Origin: Marivivens sp.
GTDB lineage: Bacteria; Pseudomonadota; Alphaproteobacteria; Rhodobacterales; Rhodobacteraceae
Assembly: GCA_024642115.1 (NCBI GenBank)
Contig: JAHEBU010000005.1
Location: 124,001 to 188,000, forward strand
Direction of reading: 5' to 3'
DNA length: 64,000 bases
The translations under genes were made by a program, and so were the position numbers. Below the pieces are notes generated by a model, which was given only the letters and a program-made list of their open reading frames with translations, was not told where the DNA came from and did no database searches. Positions 62,220 through 64,000 of this stretch are shown here, piece after piece (the stretch's first letter is position 1; the number at the start of each line of letters is the position of its first letter).

Positions 62220-64000
62220 TCCGCACCGTCTGGTCGGCCCTGTGGTCACAGTGGCGACGCAATCCGTTGCAGCTATTCACCCTGATGGCCGGTTTGGCGC
62301 TGGCCACCGCATTGTGGTCGGGTGTCCAAGCCATCAACGCCGAGGCACGGGCGAGTTACGATGTCGCCGCCGCCACCTTGGGCGAAGGGCAGTTTGCCCA
62401 GATCCTGCCCAGCGAGGGCGGGGCGATTGCGCAAGAAACCTATGTGAAACTGCGCCGCGCGGGGTGGCTGGTCAGTCCCGTGGTCGAGGGGCGGTTGGCT
62501 GGCGTCCGCGTTGTCGGGCTGGACCCGCTGACCGCCCCCGGCGGCCTTGGTCCAGTCCGCTTTGCCCAAGGCGCCGACATCATCCCGTTCCTGTCAGGTC
62601 GGGGGCAGGTGTTTGGCGGGGCCGAAGCGCTGGACGCGCTGAAGGGCCAGACCGAGGCCGACCTTATCCTGTCGCCCGATGTGGCCCCCGGCACCGTCCT
62701 CACGGACATCGGCGTGGCGCAACGCCTGCTGGACATGCCGGGCCAGATAACGCGGTTGATCGTCGCGCGAACCCAGCCGCTGGGCCGTCCTGATCTTGCG
62801 ACCGTTGCCCCCGGCCTGACCTTGCGCCCGCCCCAAGGCGGGTCAGACATCGGTCGGCTGACCGACAGTTTTCACCTGAACCTGACCGCATTCGGCCTGC
62901 TGTCCTTTGCTGTGGGCATTTTCATCGTCAACGGAGCCATTGGGCTGGCGTTTGAACAGCGTCGCCCGATGGTGCGCACGCTGCGGGCATTGGGGATGCC
63001 GCTGGGTCAGTTGATGGGCCTGATCGCGGTCGAACTGGTGGGTCTTGCCCTGCTGGCGGGGATCGTGGGAGTCGCGTTGGGATACCTGATCGCGGCGGCG
63101 TTGTTGCCCGACGTGTCGGCGACCCTGCGCGGCCTCTATGGGGCAGAGGTGAGCGGGACGCTTCACCTGCGCCCGGTCTGGTGGTTGTCGGGGCTGGCCA
63201 TTTCGGTGGGCGGAACGTTGGCCGCAGGGGCAGGCGCAATGTGGAGCCTGTGGACGATGCCGCTGCTGTCCTCGGCCCAGCCCCGCGCCTGGGCGATGCG
63301 GTCGGGCCAGGCCGCAGCGGTGCAGGGGGCCCTGGCGGTGGGTCTGCTCGCGGTCGCCTTGGGTTTGGCGCTGACGGGGGACGGATTGGTCGCGGGCTTT
63401 GCCCTTCTTGCCTGTCTGCTGATCGGGGCGGCCTTGCTGTTGCCCATCGTCTTGCGGCTGGTGTTGGCCGGGGCCGAGCGGCTGGCGAAAGGACCCTTGG
63501 CCCAATGGTTCTGGGCAGACACCCGCCAGCAGGTGCCGGGGCTGTCGCTTGCCCTGATGGCACTGCTGCTGGCGATGGCGGCCAATGTGGGGGTGTCGAC
63601 GATGGTGTCGTCGTTCCGGCTGACCTTTGTCGGGTTTCTGGATCAGCGTCTGTCGTCGGAACTGTATGTGACGACGGACAGTGCCGAACAGGCGGCGGCC
63701 CTGGTCGCGTGGGTGACGCCGAGGGTTGACGCCGTGCTGCCGATCCAGTCGTCCCAGATCACGCTGGCCGGACGACCGACCGACCTGTACGGCGCGCGGG
63801 ATCAGGCGACCTATCGGGACAACTGGAAATTCCTGGACGCGGCAGCCGACCCTTGGGATCAGGTCGCGGCGGGCGCAGGGATACTGGTCAACGAACAGCT
63901 GGCGAGGCGGTCAAGTCTGAGCATCGGGCAGACAGTCGATGTGGCAGGGCAGAGCTTTGTCATCGTCGGTGTCTATGGCGATTACGGCAACCCCATCGGG
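62216..64000 (+). CDS. FtsX-like ABC transporter permease, 5' part
   Basis: The frame starts at a GTG overlapping the ATPase stop and stays open to the window edge (595 codons, no stop). The order is: one N-terminal helix (about 18-38), a periplasmic domain, a group of three FtsX helices (about 225-360), another helix group (about 370-420), and the start of a second MacB-type periplasmic domain. This is the ten-helix layout of the lipoprotein/lipid-exporting FtsX-like group. The substrate is not evident. The remainder lies beyond 64000. Confidence 0.88.
   Translation, partial: MIRTVWSALWSQWRRNPLQLFTLMAGLALATALWSGVQAINAEARASYDVAAATLGEGQFAQILPSEGGAIAQETYVKLRRAGWLVSPVVEGRLAGVRVVGLDPLTAPGGLGPVRFAQGADIIPFLSGRGQVFGGAEALDALKGQTEADLILSPDVAPGTVLTDIGVAQRLLDMPGQITRLIVARTQPLGRPDLATVAPGLTLRPPQGGSDIGRLTDSFHLNLTAFGLLSFAVGIFIVNGAIGLAFEQRRPMVRTLRALGMPLGQLMGLIAVELVGLALLAGIVGVALGYLIAAALLPDVSATLRGLYGAEVSGTLHLRPVWWLSGLAISVGGTLAAGAGAMWSLWTMPLLSSAQPRAWAMRSGQAAAVQGALAVGLLAVALGLALTGDGLVAGFALLACLLIGAALLLPIVLRLVLAGAERLAKGPLAQWFWADTRQQVPGLSLALMALLLAMAANVGVSTMVSSFRLTFVGFLDQRLSSELYVTTDSAEQAAALVAWVTPRVDAVLPIQSSQITLAGRPTDLYGARDQATYRDNWKFLDAAADPWDQVAAGAGILVNEQLARRSSLSIGQTVDVAGQSFVIVGVYGDYGNPIG

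Noticed and set aside
1-64000. tRNA, rRNA, insertion sequences and integrase genes
   Set aside because: I looked in the intergenic stretches for tRNA-like cloverleaf ends, transposase motifs and flanking direct repeats around the AT-rich island and found none.

Overview
The window is GC-rich DNA (well above 60% by eye over most of its length) from an alphaproteobacterium, most probably a Rhodobacterales/Roseobacter-group member. The protein families point that way: DUF1036, an AerR/PpaA-like cobalamin-binding protein, a UMF1-family transporter, and a threonine dehydrogenase without its structural-zinc cysteines. Genes are tightly packed with many 4-base start/stop overlaps. I see no rRNA, tRNA, CRISPR array or insertion sequence.

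Bases 1-30118 hold part of a type VI secretion (T6SS) locus. A decayed alpha/beta-hydrolase (lipase-effector-like) gene with a stop and frameshifts opens the window. A minus-strand operon follows: DUF1036 protein, a caspase-like protease carrying a peptidoglycan-binding motif, and an M23 endopeptidase fused to a lytic transglycosylase. A plus-strand operon comes next: two small exported proteins, an ExbB/TolQ-type channel protein, two ExbD/TolR proteins and a TonB-like protein with a Pro/Asp repeat tract. Then on the minus strand come ppkA, pppA, tagF, tssM, tssL, tssK, a 2194-residue autotransporter and vgrG, and on the plus strand a lytic-transglycosylase lipoprotein. The sheath, baseplate, Hcp, ClpV, TssJ and Fha genes are not in the window. 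The TonB-like protein and the PpkA kinase appear to share a homologous C-terminal periplasmic domain. PpkA and TssL both carry repeated threonine motifs at the N terminus that look like phospho-acceptor sites. Together these suggest a phosphorylation-controlled T6SS linked to a proton-motive-force module, which is the best candidate here for an undescribed arrangement.

Bases 30181-45445 are mostly housekeeping: trhO, an AerR-like protein, a YegD-type Hsp70, pncA, pncB, arfB, a queuosine-precursor transporter, a phytase-like esterase, mepA, a UMF1 transporter, a thioesterase and yggT. Two accessory inserts interrupt them. One, between pncA and pncB, encodes a beta/gamma-crystallin-like protein and small proteins. 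The other is a strikingly AT-rich island (37697-39740) with an AvcD-type anti-phage deoxycytidine-nucleotide deaminase and a downstream 68-codon ORF. It ends at the arfB terminator. An array of 11-bp TGTACA repeats occurs before arfB and again between recQ and yaaA.

Bases 45703-64000 hold recQ, yaaA, an alpha-2-macroglobulin gene coupled to pbpC, an acetyl-CoA acetyltransferase, the kbl-tdh threonine-degradation operon, an MFS transporter, a small membrane protein, and an ABC ATPase with its FtsX-type permease, which runs off the right edge.
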